This document shows positions 16,865 to 25,308 of a stretch of 64,000 nt of DNA, piece by piece. Within the stretch, counting starts at the first letter, position 1. Each line of letters starts with the position of its first letter. The position numbers were made by a program, and so were the translations under genes. The notes under the pieces were generated by a model, which was not told the DNA's origin, searched no databases, and was given only the letters and a program-made list of their open reading frames with translations. Origin of the DNA: Streptomyces justiciae (GTDB taxonomy: Bacteria > Actinomycetota > Actinomycetes > Streptomycetales > Streptomycetaceae); contig NZ_JADDXU010000014.1 of the NCBI RefSeq assembly GCF_015163075.1, forward strand, positions 62,001 through 126,000. Reading direction: 5' to 3'.

Positions 16865-17647
16865 TCAGTGGATCTCGTCCACCAGCACGTCCAGCGTCCA
16901 CGCCTTCCCGGCCCCCTTGGGCGGCTCCACCTCGACGACGTACCCGAGGTCCCGCAGCGCCTCCACCAGCTCGGCGGGCCCCGCCGGCGCGATGCCCGCC
17001 GACAGCAGACTCCGTACGATCCGCCCCTTGGTCGCCTTGTTGAAGTGGCTGACCACCTTCCGGGTGGGCGCGTGCAGCACCCGCACGCTCGCGGTCCGTC
17101 CGGCCACTTCCCCCTTGGGCTTCCACGCGGCGGCGTAAGCGGAGGACCGCAGATCAAGCACGAGCCCGGTCCCCGCGGCCTCCGGCATGACGTCCGCCAT
17201 GGGGCCCCGCCAGTGCGCCCCGAGCGCCCCGAGCCCCGGCAGCTTCACGCCCATGGAACACCGGTACGAGGGGATCTTGTCGCCGACCCCGACGGCCCCC
17301 CACAACCCGGAGAACACGAGCAGCTGCCGCCCGGCCCGCCTCTTCGCGGCGGCGTCGAGGGAGGCGAGGCCGAGCGAGTCGTACAGCACACCGGTGTAGA
17401 TCTCCCCGGCAGGCCGCGCCCCGGCCCCCAGCAGCTCCGCGTTCTTCCCGATCTCACCCCGCAGCCCCTCGCTGAGCCCGAGCACCTCCCGCGCCTTCTC
17501 CTCGTCCCCGGCGCACAGCTCGACGAGCTCACCGAGCACGGCGGACCGCGCCTCGGTCAGCCCCGGCAGCGACAACGACTCCAGCTTCAGCGGGGCGCCA
17601 CGACCGGAGGAGGCCTTGCCTTCGGACGGCGGCAGCAGGACAAGCAC
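16865..17647 (-). CDS. yaaA: YaaA-family peroxide stress protein
   Basis: A 260-residue YaaA (DUF328) protein, linked in E. coli to lowering free iron and DNA damage during peroxide stress. Conserved blocks are LVLLPPSEGKASSGRG at the N-terminus, YTGVLYDSLGL, LLVFSGLWGAV, KIPSYRCSMGVKLPGLG and the basic VVSHFNKATKGRIVR near the C-terminus. The GTG at 17647 is favoured because AAGGAG lies nine bases upstream and gives the E. coli length. Upstream in-frame starts at 17665 and 17680 exist. It is divergent from the RNB ribonuclease gene. Confidence 0.9.
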   Translation of the reverse strand: MLVLLPPSEGKASSGRGAPLKLESLSLPGLTEARSAVLGELVELCAGDEEKAREVLGLSEGLRGEIGKNAELLGAGARPAGEIYTGVLYDSLGLASLDAAAKRRAGRQLLVFSGLWGAVGVGDKIPSYRCSMGVKLPGLGALGAHWRGPMADVMPEAAGTGLVLDLRSSAYAAAWKPKGEVAGRTASVRVLHAPTRKVVSHFNKATKGRIVRSLLSAGIAPAGPAELVEALRDLGYVVEVEPPKGAGKAWTLDVLVDEIH

Positions 17648-17726
17648 GGGTTGGATCTCCTTCACGTCTGGCTTCGCCATAGCGTACGGCGTGCCACCCC
17701 GCGCCCCCCGCTCTACGCTCGCTGGT

Positions 17727-19151
17727 ATGCCCCGCCGCCACATCAGCGTGACCGGCGCCCCCGAAGCCCCTCTCCGGGCCGCCCTCACCGCACTGCGCAC
17801 CGAACTCGGCGTCCCGGACGCCTACCCGCCGAAGGCGCTGGCGGAGGCGGAACGCCCGCCGACGCTCCCGACGTACGACGCCACCGACATCCCCTTCTTC
17901 ACGGTTGACCCGCCGACGTCCGTCGACCTCGACCAGGCGATGCACCTCTCCCGCCAGGGCACCGGCTACCGCGTCCGGTACGCCATCGCCGACGTCGCCG
18001 CCTTCGTCGTACCCGGATCTGCCCTGGACGAGGAGACCCACCGCCGGGTGATGACCCTCTACTTCCCGGATGAGAAGGTCCCGCTGCACCCGCCCGTGCT
18101 GAGCGAGGGCGCGGCCAGCCTGCTGCCGGACCAGACCCGCCCGGCGGCCCTGTGGACGATCGACCTGGACGCGGAGGGCCGGACGCTGGCGGTCGACGTC
18201 CGCCGCGCACTCGTCCGCAGCCGGGCGAAGCTCGACTACGAGGGCGTGCAGAAGGAGATCGACGGGGGCACCGCCGAGGAGCCACTGGCCCTGCTGAAGG
18301 TGATCGGCAGGCTGCGGGAGGAGCTGGAGGTGGCCAGGGGCGGCATCTCCCTGAACGTCCCCGAGCAGGAGATCGTGGAGCGGGACGGGGGCTACGAGCT
18401 GACGTACCGCGCCCCGCTCCCCGCGGACGGCTGGAACGCCCAGATCTCCCTCCTGACGGGCATGGCGGCCGCCGACCTGATGCTCGCGTACGGCACGGGC
18501 GTACTCCGCACGCTCCCCGCCGCCCCCGACGGCGCGGTCGGCCGCCTGCGCCGCACGGCCCACGCCCTGCACATCGACTGGCCGCACCATGTGTCGTACG
18601 CGGCGCTCGTACGGTCGTTGGACCCGCACGACCCGCACCACGCGGCGTTCTTGCAGGAGTGCACGACGCTGCTGCGGGGCGCGGGTTACACGGTGTTCCG
18701 GGACGGGAACCTGCCGACTCTTGCCACCCACTCGGCGGTGGCGGCCCCGTACGCCCACTGCACCGCACCCCTGCGCCGCCTCGCCGACCGGTACGCGTCG
18801 GAACTCTGCCTGGCGGCGGTGGCGGGGGAGGCGCCGCCGGACTGGGTGCTGTCAGCGCTGGAGTCGCTCCCGCAGGAGATGGCCGAGGGCGGCCGGCGGG
18901 CGGGCACGGTCGAACGGGAGTGCGTCGACATCGTGGAGGCGGCGCTGCTGAAGGACCGGGTGGGGGAGGTCTTTGACGGGTGCGTGGTGGAGGTGGAGGA
19001 ACGCCGACCGTCGGTGGGGGTGGTGCAGTTGGAGTCCCCGGCGGTGATCGGGCGCATCGACGGAGACGATCTCCCCCTGGGTGAGCGTCTGCGCGTCAGG
19101 CTGCTGCAGGCCGATCCGGGAGCGGCGAAGGTGCGGTTCGCGCCCGCGTGA
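17727..19151 (+). CDS. RNB-domain 3'-5' exoribonuclease
   Basis: A 474-residue RNase II/R-like protein. The RNB catalytic core begins with FFTVDPPTSVDLDQAMHLS, whose Asp residues bind magnesium. The last Asp of the common DxxxxxDxDDA signature is Gln here, as I recall for an actinobacterial subfamily. Later motifs include YAHCTAPLRRLADRYASE. It lacks the N-terminal cold-shock domains of RNase R. A -10-like TACGCT lies eight to ten bases before the ATG at 17727 without a Shine-Dalgarno, suggesting a leaderless mRNA. Its 3' end overlaps the opposite-strand gene by 56 bases. Confidence 0.85.
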   Translation: MPRRHISVTGAPEAPLRAALTALRTELGVPDAYPPKALAEAERPPTLPTYDATDIPFFTVDPPTSVDLDQAMHLSRQGTGYRVRYAIADVAAFVVPGSALDEETHRRVMTLYFPDEKVPLHPPVLSEGAASLLPDQTRPAALWTIDLDAEGRTLAVDVRRALVRSRAKLDYEGVQKEIDGGTAEEPLALLKVIGRLREELEVARGGISLNVPEQEIVERDGGYELTYRAPLPADGWNAQISLLTGMAAADLMLAYGTGVLRTLPAAPDGAVGRLRRTAHALHIDWPHHVSYAALVRSLDPHDPHHAAFLQECTTLLRGAGYTVFRDGNLPTLATHSAVAAPYAHCTAPLRRLADRYASELCLAAVAGEAPPDWVLSALESLPQEMAEGGRRAGTVERECVDIVEAALLKDRVGEVFDGCVVEVEERRPSVGVVQLESPAVIGRIDGDDLPLGERLRVRLLQADPGAAKVRFAPA

Positions 19152-19731
19152 TCGCGTCGGCGAGGGAGGCGGGGTCGTCGGCGTGGAACCGGACGGTGTG
19201 GATGTGCCGTTGGCGGCTGAGCAGAGTGAAGTGGGTTATGGGGTGGGCGAGTTCGAGGGTGAGGGTGGTGCGGGCGCCGAGGGGAAGGTCGAGTTCACCG
19301 GGGGCACGTAGGTGCGTGGTCCGCAACTCACGTCGTACGGCGGCGATTTGCTGAAGAGGTACGTGCAGATCGACGTGCGCGCCCCGGCGAATCCGAAGGG
19401 TGCCGGTGACTGTGTCTGTGTCTGTGTCTGTGTCGAGGATGTGCGGTCGTACGACGTTGGCGGCGTGCATTCCGATGACGAGGACGACGGTGTAGAGATC
19501 CAGACCGAGGACGATCCGGTGCACGGCCGGCCAGTCCCGCAGCAGCACGGACATGGTCAGCGACTCGATGACGCAGACGAAGGCGAGCCCGAACATCAGG
19601 GGCCCTTCGCCGCGGGTGTAGGGGAAGGGGACGCGTCCGGAGCCGGTCCCGTGCGTGCGTCGGGCGGCCCAGAGGAGGAGGCTGACGAGGAGCCGTGTCT
19701 CGTGTCGGGCGAGGGCGCGGACGATTCTCAT
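19096..19731 (-). CDS. Hypothetical membrane protein coupled to MerR gene
   Basis: A 211-residue protein with about two predicted TM helices (residues 45-65 and 75-95), a cytoplasmic Arg-rich N-terminus, and a polar C-terminal half containing a DTDTDTDTVTGT run that arises from GTGTCT codon repeats. It resembles PH-domain-like YdjC/YcxB membrane proteins only in layout, and I cannot assign a family. The start ATG overlaps the MerR stop (ATGA), so it is translated with that regulator and may be its partner or target. It is convergent with and overlaps the RNB gene. Confidence 0.65.
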   Translation of the reverse strand: MRIVRALARHETRLLVSLLLWAARRTHGTGSGRVPFPYTRGEGPLMFGLAFVCVIESLTMSVLLRDWPAVHRIVLGLDLYTVVLVIGMHAANVVRPHILDTDTDTDTVTGTLRIRRGAHVDLHVPLQQIAAVRRELRTTHLRAPGELDLPLGARTTLTLELAHPITHFTLLSRQRHIHTVRFHADDPASLADAITRARTAPSPLPDRPAAA

Positions 19732-20483
19732 GGCCGCCGCTCCCGGACGATCCCGATGGCCTGCCGGATGGCCTCCGCCTGGGCCGGGGCGAAGTCGGCG
19801 TAGAAGGCGCGGAGGAAGCTGTGCTCGGGGTCGATGTCGGTCGCGGGGAGCAGGGTGGGAGGGATGAGGGCGGCGAGGGTACGGGCGGCTTCGGGGACGT
19901 GCGGGTCGTCGGGTGCGGCGTCGACGAGGGAGTCGAGGAGGGCGTAGGCGTGCTGGGCGCCGGCGAGGGCGTCCGCGGAGACGAAGGCGGACGTGATGGC
20001 AGCGAGGAGCTCCTTTCGCCGCTCGGGATCGGCGGCGGTCTCGATGAGCGCGAGCACCTCACGGTCCTTGACGGCCATGGGGGAGTCGGCGAGGGGCGCC
20101 ATGTCGCGGAAGAGGGCGGCGAGTTGAGGAGAGACGGGCCCTTCGGGCGGGAGGGCGTGTTCGTCGTCGTCGAGCAGGGCACGCAACCGCACACGCCGCT
20201 CGCGAAGGGCGGCCTCCTGCCGGGCGAGATCCTGATCGAGCTCGGTGAGCACCTCGACGAGATCCTTCCCGGCGTCCTCGGCAAGCACGTCCCGCACCTC
20301 GGCGAGCCCGAGCCCCAACTCGGTCAACCGCCGGATGCGGGAGAGGACGACGGCATGGCGCAGGCTGTAGTCCCGGTAGCCGTTGCTGAGCCGCTCGGGC
20401 TCGGGCAACAGCCCGAGATGGTGGTAGTGCCGCACGGTCCGCGTGGTGACGCCGACGGCGGCGGCGAGTTCTCCGATCCGCAT
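19728..20483 (-). CDS. MerR-family transcriptional regulator
   Basis: A 251-residue regulator. The N-terminal winged helix (MRIGELAAAVGVTTRTVRHY, then YRDYSLRHAVVLSRIRRL) and the dimerisation helix (LARQEAALRERRVRLRALL) are typical of MerR proteins that act on 19-bp-spaced promoters. The C-terminal 150 residues are helical with no metal-binding Cys, so it probably senses an organic ligand or protein. Its own promoter has the MerR hallmark 19-bp spacer and dyad, indicating autoregulation. It is followed by an overlapping membrane protein gene. Confidence 0.88.
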   Translation of the reverse strand: MRIGELAAAVGVTTRTVRHYHHLGLLPEPERLSNGYRDYSLRHAVVLSRIRRLTELGLGLAEVRDVLAEDAGKDLVEVLTELDQDLARQEAALRERRVRLRALLDDDEHALPPEGPVSPQLAALFRDMAPLADSPMAVKDREVLALIETAADPERRKELLAAITSAFVSADALAGAQHAYALLDSLVDAAPDDPHVPEAARTLAALIPPTLLPATDIDPEHSFLRAFYADFAPAQAEAIRQAIGIVRERRP

Positions 20484-20489
20484 GGGATC

Positions 20490-20520
20490 AGTAGAGACGT
20501 TGACGTCGCGTGAGGGTCAA
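20490..20520 (-). promoter_or_regulatory. MerR-type autoregulatory promoter
   Basis: On the minus strand, TTGACC (20520-20515) and TCTACT (20495-20490) are separated by exactly 19 bases. The spacer starts inside a dyad, TTGAC...GTCAA. The long spacer is the hallmark of promoters twisted open by MerR regulators. The start codon at 20483 lies six bases after the -10, suggesting a leaderless transcript. Confidence 0.8.
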
Positions 20521-20582
20521 GCGGAGATGGAATTGCGCGCGGCGGGCGTTGCACCCTGAGAACGACGGACAGGGGGCGTGGC

Positions 20583-21398
20583 GTGGAACAGGCACTGTGG
20601 ACTCGGGCGAGGCTGGGCCGCTGCGGCCCCCGCCTGGACCTCCTCACGGCCCGCTTCGACAAGCACGTCTACGCCCCCCACGCCCATGACGAGTTCACGG
20701 TCGGCGTCTGCGTGGGCGGCTCGGAGATCATCGACTACCGGGGCGGGCACATCCGTACAGGCCCGGGCAGCATCGTCGTACTGGCACCGGGGGAGGTGCA
20801 CACCGGAGGCCCGGGAAACGCGACGGACGGTTACGCGTACCGGGCCCTGTACGCGGGGACGCCCCTGCTGGCCGACGGCACCCTCGGCTTCCCGCACTTC
20901 CGCGAGCCCCTGATAGACGACCCGGAACTGGCCACAGCCCTACGCCTGACCCACACGGAGCTGAGCGCCTGCCCCGACCCGCTGGAGGCGGAGTCGCGGC
21001 TGCCGTGGCTCCTGACGGCACTGGCCAGGCGCCACTCGACGGCACGGGCGACGTGCGACGTGGTGCCGGGCGGCGACGGTATCGCGCTGCTCGTACGGGA
21101 CCGCTTGGCGGACGAGTTGGTGGCCCCTCCGTCCCTGGCGGCACTGGCCGAGGACCTGGGCCTGTCCCGCTACCAGCTCCTACGCGCCTTCCGCACGACG
21201 ATGGGCCTGCCCCCGTACGCCTGGCTGGCCCAGTACCGAGTCCACCGGGCGCGCAGTCTTCTGGAATCGGGCCTGCGCCCGGCGGAGGCGGCGGCCGCGG
21301 TGGGCTTCGCGGACCAGGCGCATCTGACGCGGTGGTTCCGGCGGGTGCTGGGGGTGACGCCGGCGGCGTACCGCAACAGCGTTCAAGACGGGCGCTGA
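20583..21398 (+). CDS. AraC-family transcriptional regulator
   Basis: A 271-residue regulator. The N-terminal cupin-like sensor domain (residues 10-110, HVYAPHAHDEFTVGVCVGGS, VVLAPGEVHTGGPG) is followed by two helix-turn-helix units (LAALAEDLGLSRYQLLRAF, then AAAAVGFADQAHLTRWFRR). The AraC signature ends GVTPAAYRNS. It begins at GTG 20583 in the interval divergent from merR. The EamA transporter starts 21 bases after its stop, the common arrangement of an AraC regulator with a LysE- or EamA-type exporter, so it may control that transporter. Confidence 0.88.
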   Translation: MEQALWTRARLGRCGPRLDLLTARFDKHVYAPHAHDEFTVGVCVGGSEIIDYRGGHIRTGPGSIVVLAPGEVHTGGPGNATDGYAYRALYAGTPLLADGTLGFPHFREPLIDDPELATALRLTHTELSACPDPLEAESRLPWLLTALARRHSTARATCDVVPGGDGIALLVRDRLADELVAPPSLAALAEDLGLSRYQLLRAFRTTMGLPPYAWLAQYRVHRARSLLESGLRPAEAAAAVGFADQAHLTRWFRRVLGVTPAAYRNSVQDGR

Positions 21399-21419
21399 CG
21401 CCGCCACGAGCATGGCGGT

Positions 21420-22346
21420 ATGACTGCACGCGGCTGGTTCCTGTTCTCCCTGATGGGAGTGGTGTGGGGCATCCCCTACCTGATGATCAAGGTGGCGGTG
21501 GAGGCTCCGCTGTCCCCGTCGTTCGTGGTGTTCACGCGGTGTGCGGTGGGGGCGGCGTTGTTGCTGCCGTTCGCGGTGCGGGGACTGCTGACGACGGTCA
21601 GGTCCCATTGGAAACCGCTGCTGGCCTTCGCGTGCATAGAGATCATCGGCCCGTGGTTCACGCTGACGGACGCGGAGAGGCATCTGTCGAGTTCGACGGC
21701 GGGGCTGCTGATAGCCGGGGTGCCGATCGTGGGCGTGGCGCTGGCCCGCTTCTTCGGGGACACGGAGCGGTTGGGGGCGCGCAGGGTGACGGGGCTGGGG
21801 CTGGGCCTGGCGGGGGTTGGGGTCCTGACGGTGCCGCATCTGACGGGCGGGGACGCGCGGTCGATGGCGGAGGTGCTGGTGACGGTGGTGGGGTACGCGA
21901 CGGCGCCGTTGATAGCGGCGCGGCATTTGAAGGACGTCCCGTCACTCCAGCTCACGGCGTCGTGCCTGGCCCTGGCGGCGGTGGTGTACGCACCGGCGGC
22001 GGGGGTGACGTGGCCGTCGTCCATGCCCTCCACCTCGGTTCTGCTGGCGCTGGCGGGCCTGGGGGTGATCTGCACGGCGGTCGCGTTCGTGGCCTTCCTG
22101 GAGCTGATCAAGGAGGTGGGCCCGACGCGGTCGACGGTGATCACGTACGTGAACCCGGCGGTGGCGGTGGCGGCGGGCGCGCTGTTCCTGGGGGAGGAGC
22201 TGACGGCGGGGGTGGGGGTGGCCTTCGTCCTGATCCTGGCGGGCTCGGTGCTGGCGACGGCGTCTGGAGTCCGGCGCCCTGGCCGCCCGGTAACATGGTC
22301 GACACGGCAGACGAGCCGGGCGGACGGCCGCGTGGAGTCCCCTTGA
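21420..22346 (+). CDS. EamA/DMT-family transporter
   Basis: A 308-residue, ten-TM drug/metabolite transporter with two EamA repeats. The N-terminal MGVVWGIPYLMIKVAVEAP and the later VTSxxAP-like LVTVVGYATAPLIAARHL are typical; the second half ends with GAALFLGEELTAGVGVAFVL. It probably exports amino acids or metabolites. It follows the AraC regulator closely. Its last 37 bases, coding for RADGRVESP, overlap the 5' end of rnpB, and the probable rnpB -10 box lies inside the gene. Confidence 0.87.
   Translation: MTARGWFLFSLMGVVWGIPYLMIKVAVEAPLSPSFVVFTRCAVGAALLLPFAVRGLLTTVRSHWKPLLAFACIEIIGPWFTLTDAERHLSSSTAGLLIAGVPIVGVALARFFGDTERLGARRVTGLGLGLAGVGVLTVPHLTGGDARSMAEVLVTVVGYATAPLIAARHLKDVPSLQLTASCLALAAVVYAPAAGVTWPSSMPSTSVLLALAGLGVICTAVAFVAFLELIKEVGPTRSTVITYVNPAVAVAAGALFLGEELTAGVGVAFVLILAGSVLATASGVRRPGRPVTWSTRQTSRADGRVESP
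22291..22296 (+). promoter_or_regulatory. Probable -10 box of rnpB
   Basis: TAACAT lies 13 bases before the inferred 5' end of rnpB, within the EamA coding sequence. A weak TGGAGT-like -35 lies upstream. Exact transcription start unknown. Confidence 0.5.
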
Positions 22347-22714
22347 CGGGGGGCTTCCCGAGGAACGTCCGGGCTCCACAGGGCAGGGTGGTGGCTAACG
22401 GCCACCCGGGGTGACCCGCGGGACAGTGCCACAGAAAACAGACCGCCGGGGATCTCGGTCCTCGGTAAGGGTGAAACGGTGGTGTAAGAGACCACCAGTG
22501 CTCAGGGTGACCTGGGCAGCTAGGTAAACCCCACCTGGAGCAAGGTCAAAAGGGAGCGCCTTGGTGCTCCTGCGGGAACGTCCGAGGGCTGCCCGCCCGA
22601 GTTCCCGGGTAGACCGCACGAGGCCGGCGGCAACGCCGGTCCTAGATGGATGGCCGTCGCCGAGACGTCCGCGAGGACCCTCGGCACAGAACCCGGCGTA
22701 CAGCCCGACTCGTC
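22310..22714 (+). ncRNA. rnpB: RNase P RNA, bacterial class A
   Basis: About 405 bases with the known Streptomyces RNase P RNA landmarks. GACGAGCCGGGC at the 5' end pairs with GCCCGACTCGTC at the 3' end to make helix P1. The conserved GAGGAACGTCCGGGCTCCAC follows, then ACAGAAAACAGACCGCC-type core sequence and GGTAAGGGTGAAACGGTGGTGTAAGAGACCACC. Near the 3' end are the AGATGGATGGCCGTC and ACAGAACCCGGCGTACA conserved blocks. It is the RNA catalyst that matures tRNA 5' ends. Its last bases are the crossover site of the island. End points are set by P1 pairing. Confidence 0.95.
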
Positions 22715-22718
22715 TGCC
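22691..22718 (+). other. attL (28-bp repeat, rnpB 3' end)
   Basis: ACCCGGCGTACAGCCCGACT plus CGTCTGCC, identical to the copy at 49528-49555. The first 24 bases belong to rnpB. Confidence 0.88.
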
Positions 22719-23235
22719 GCTCTCTATTTTCGCAGGTCAGAGGCCATGTTTCCTCACTCAATAAATTGTCCGGGGCGAATCTGGGCCGAAACCGAGTCCG
22801 CGTATTGTCGCCCCTGTCCCACCGCTCATGCGGAAGAGTTGGGCATTCCGGGCGTTGAAGGCGGTCTAACTCCGATCTGGAGCGGACAATCAGGCGGCGG
22901 GTGAATCGGAAGTTCATGTACGAGGTGTCTGCCCTGCGGGTTCGCAGCCGAGGGTCTGCTCGTTGGTTTCCGGATCGTGCGGCGGCACCACACGGCCGAC
23001 GCTGCTCTGCGCGCGGACGACGTCTGTGCCCGTCACGCGGAGGTGGCACGCCGACCTGTCCCTGAGGCGCGCCCTAGGCCCATGCCGAGGCCAGTTTCGG
23101 GCTGCGGGCGGGTTTCTGAGCCTGGCCACGTCGCTAGCGTGAGCGGTCTGCAAAGTCACGCGCGTGACGCTGCTGACTTGCCCGACGCACCCCAGTGGAG
23201 CGGATGACCGCTGCCTGGAGTGCCCGAGGAGTTCG
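22719..23235. other. Island left end, no gene
   Basis: This 517-base stretch holds no convincing gene. It begins with a T-rich CTCTATTTT that may end rnpB transcription. GCAGGTCAGA at 22732-22741 recurs at 49502-49511 next to attR and is a candidate integrase arm site. The remaining frames have no protein-like composition. Confidence 0.5.
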
Positions 23236-23568
23236 ATGTCGATCGACGGTTACACGTACCTCTGCCGGTTCGACGCGCTGGAGGAGGGCGTTCCGCGGCG
23301 GTTCGAGGCTGAAGGCGTGCCCGTCTCGCTGGTCCTGACTCGGGAGGAGCTCTTTGCGATTTACGACGTGTGCTCGCACAGTGCCGTCTCGCTCTCCGAG
23401 GGCGAGGTGGAGGGGTGCACGGTCGAGTGCTGGCTGCACGGCTCCCGCTTCGACCTGCGCACCGGCAAGCCGCTCGACCCACCGGCCTCGCGGCCCGTGC
23501 TGGTGTATCCGGTGCGGATCGAGGGTGGTCGCGTGTACGTCGATGTCGTGTCGCGGAGTGATGGATGA
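23236..23568 (+). CDS. Rieske [2Fe-2S] ferredoxin-like protein
   Basis: A 110-residue small Rieske protein. The cluster ligands are in CSHSAVSLSEGEVEG (Cys-x-His) and CTVECWLHGSRFDLRTG (Cys-x2-His). It resembles the ferredoxin encoded with actinobacterial suf genes or the ferredoxin subunit of ring-hydroxylating oxygenases, so it should transfer single electrons in the cytoplasm. No oxygenase or suf gene is nearby. ATG at 23236 fits the family; longer frames upstream look non-coding. Its TGA overlaps the ATG of a truncated TetR frame (ATGA), which suggests the pair arrived together before the second gene broke. Confidence 0.75.
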   Translation: MSIDGYTYLCRFDALEEGVPRRFEAEGVPVSLVLTREELFAIYDVCSHSAVSLSEGEVEGCTVECWLHGSRFDLRTGKPLDPPASRPVLVYPVRIEGGRVYVDVVSRSDG

Positions 23569-23741
23569 CCGAACCTTCGGGCGATCTCGCGGGAGAGCGG
23601 GCTGACGCCGTCCGCAATCGGGCCCGGTTGTTGGAGGCGGCCGCCTGGCTGGTGGCCGAGCGGGGTGCGGAGCATGTGACGATGCACGAGGTCGCGCAGG
23701 TCGCGGGGGTGTTCTCGACCATGCGGGCCAGCGGCAGGTAG
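23565..23741 (+). pseudogene. Truncated TetR-family regulator
   Basis: A 58-codon frame starting MTEPSGDLAGERADAVRNRA contains the first helices of a TetR DNA-binding domain (RLLEAAAWLVAERGAEHVTM, HEVAQVAGV). It then loses similarity where GVGKGTVFRRFG would be expected and ends at a stop. From about 23716 the minus strand instead reads RAQQNYLPLARMVENTP-like sequence, so a recombination junction probably cut the gene. The ATG overlaps the Rieske stop. Confidence 0.65.
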
Positions 23742-23793
23742 TTCTGTTGGGCCCGGTGGAAGGGTCCCAGGACCAGGGACATCGTTCGCCGTA

Positions 23794-23922
23794 GTGCTGT
23801 CCAACCGCGCTTTTCCGTACACGGCCAGCGGGAAGGTGGCGAAGTCTGCGCTCCGTGCGGAGACCGAGCCGTTCACGGACACTGTGTTCGACCTGCGTGC
23901 TCTGGTGCGCGACAGGAGCTGA
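23794..23922 (+). pseudogene. Gene fragment resembling the C-terminus of an acyl-CoA synthetase
   Basis: Forty-two codons reading VLSNRAFPYTASGKVAKSAL and onwards. The TASGKV block resembles the C-terminal Lys motif of AMP-forming ligases. No adenylation core precedes it. The assignment is weak. Confidence 0.35.
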
Positions 23923-23924
23923 CC

Positions 23925-24056
23925 TCACCGCGCAGGTCGGCGCGACTCCCGGATGTTGCGGATCTCGGTCATGGCGGTGAACACCTTGGACCACCCGGTG
24001 GAGCAGGCTGCACGGTTCAGCAACGCGCCGATCTCGTCATTGGTGAGTCCGCGTGG
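23925..24056 (-). pseudogene. Carboxymuconolactone decarboxylase-like C-terminal fragment
   Basis: Minus-strand codons read PRGLTNDEIGALLNRAACST, then GWSKVFTAMTEIRN and a stop. This resembles the end of CMD/AhpD-family proteins (RGxTxEEIxExLxxxAxYxGW). No N-terminal part is present. Confidence 0.45.
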
Positions 24057-24106
24057 CCGACAGGTCTCCCTTGAACGTTGTTGTCTGCTGCGAGCAGCCT
24101 CGGGAT

Positions 24107-24913
24107 TTAGGCGACAAGGTCCAGGGAGCCATACGCGACGTCGATAAAGGCGTCTCGTACTGCCTGAAAACGCTCCAGGAGTGGGTCTCGAACAAGGCCG
24201 CCAATCATCTCGTCCCAGAACACAACACTGTTAGCCACCTCAAGTACGTGCTTAATCTGTTCCGTGTCCATCGCGTGGCTGTCCCGCAAGAGGAACTCCA
24301 AGAAGTCAAGCTTTTCCCACCGTTCCTCATCCTCCAGACGGCCCCACTCGCATAACAGGTTCCAAGCGGCGTGCGCGGAGTTGTGGTGTGGGTCCTGGCA
24401 CCACTCTGCGTTGCGAGGGCACCAGGCGTCCTCCAGAGCATTGAGCGCCGACCTCAGCACAGCTCTGCGAAGTGCCAGTTTCTCCAATTCGGTGCACTGC
24501 TTGGCCACCTTCTCCAGCTGGCGGAGAATCGGCAGGGGCCCCAGAACTGCAACGTTAGCCCGTGCCTGGACCACAGCAGTCGCTTTCTGATCCAACAGCT
24601 CCCGCCGGGAAGCGATAGGAATATCTGGGAGCGCTGTGACGGTCCGAACGAAGACGTCTACTGCGCTGAGAAATGCGCTGTAGGCCGAGCGACGCGCACT
24701 CTCCAGTGACTCCTCGCGTGCCGCACGCTCCTGGAGTTGGGCGGCCGCCACAGTGGCTTGAGACTGATCAGCGCCTGCCGCCACCGTGGCGCTAGCGGCC
24801 TTGTCTGCACTGCGTCTCGCCCAGTGCGCAGCGAGGAGAGTGGCCGGCACCGTGATGAGGGTGGTTAGTGCGCTCGTCGCCGCTACAGCTTGTTCTAGTT
24901 GCACGACACGCAT
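24107..24913 (-). CDS. Membrane-anchored helical protein of unknown function
   Basis: A 268-residue protein. An N-terminal hydrophobic helix (about residues 10-32, ATSALTTLITVPATLLAAHW) is followed by an Ala-rich coiled coil with ERAAREESLESARRSAYSA, and then a long alpha-helical domain with several Trp residues (NAEWCQDPHHNSAHAAWNLL). The architecture is that of a TM-anchored coiled-coil effector or a Streptomyces accessory hypothetical. It has weak translation signals; an alternative TTG lies at 24943. Codon usage is less GC-biased than the core genes, as in much of the island. I do not recognise a family. Confidence 0.6.
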   Translation of the reverse strand: MRVVQLEQAVAATSALTTLITVPATLLAAHWARRSADKAASATVAAGADQSQATVAAAQLQERAAREESLESARRSAYSAFLSAVDVFVRTVTALPDIPIASRRELLDQKATAVVQARANVAVLGPLPILRQLEKVAKQCTELEKLALRRAVLRSALNALEDAWCPRNAEWCQDPHHNSAHAAWNLLCEWGRLEDEERWEKLDFLEFLLRDSHAMDTEQIKHVLEVANSVVFWDEMIGGLVRDPLLERFQAVRDAFIDVAYGSLDLVA

Positions 24914-24976
24914 CGTGACGCCTGAGCCTGCCTGCCAGGGCAAAAGGGAGGATCACCTGCGGGTGGCTGGCGCGCC

Positions 24977-25147
24977 ATGCTAGAAGGCTGCGGCGCCTTG
25001 GAGATCCCCGCCGACCCCGGCCTGACGATCGTCACCTGCACCCTCGCCCCCGACTCTCCGCAGGCTGCCGCGTTCCTCCGGCTCCAGCAGCACATGCCGG
25101 CTCTGGCGAAGGCGCCGGGCGCGGAGGCTGGAAGCAGCTCACTCTGA
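24977..25147 (+). pseudogene. Fragment of an XRE/MmyB-type regulator C-terminus
   Basis: A 56-codon frame starts with MLEGCGALEIPADPGLTIVT. The LTIVTCTLAPDSPQAAAFLR segment resembles the end of the MmyB-like ligand domain found in Streptomyces XRE regulators. No helix-turn-helix part is present. The remaining bases of 24914-25308 hold no recognised gene. Confidence 0.4.
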
Positions 25148-25308
25148 GATAACCGTTCCGAACTACGGCTCGACCCCACGGCATAGCGTCATTCGCGGAG
25201 GGAGCCGGTGACGCGCCCTCTGGTGAGTTCGTCGAGAACTGCGCGACTATCCCGGCAGTATGCCGCTGCCCGCACGCGGGTGTAATCGGCGGGAGAATCA
25301 GCTCCGTT

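Noticed and set aside
22700..22730. tRNA gene as the integration site
   Set aside because: The repeat matches the RNase P RNA 3' end; no cloverleaf can be drawn.
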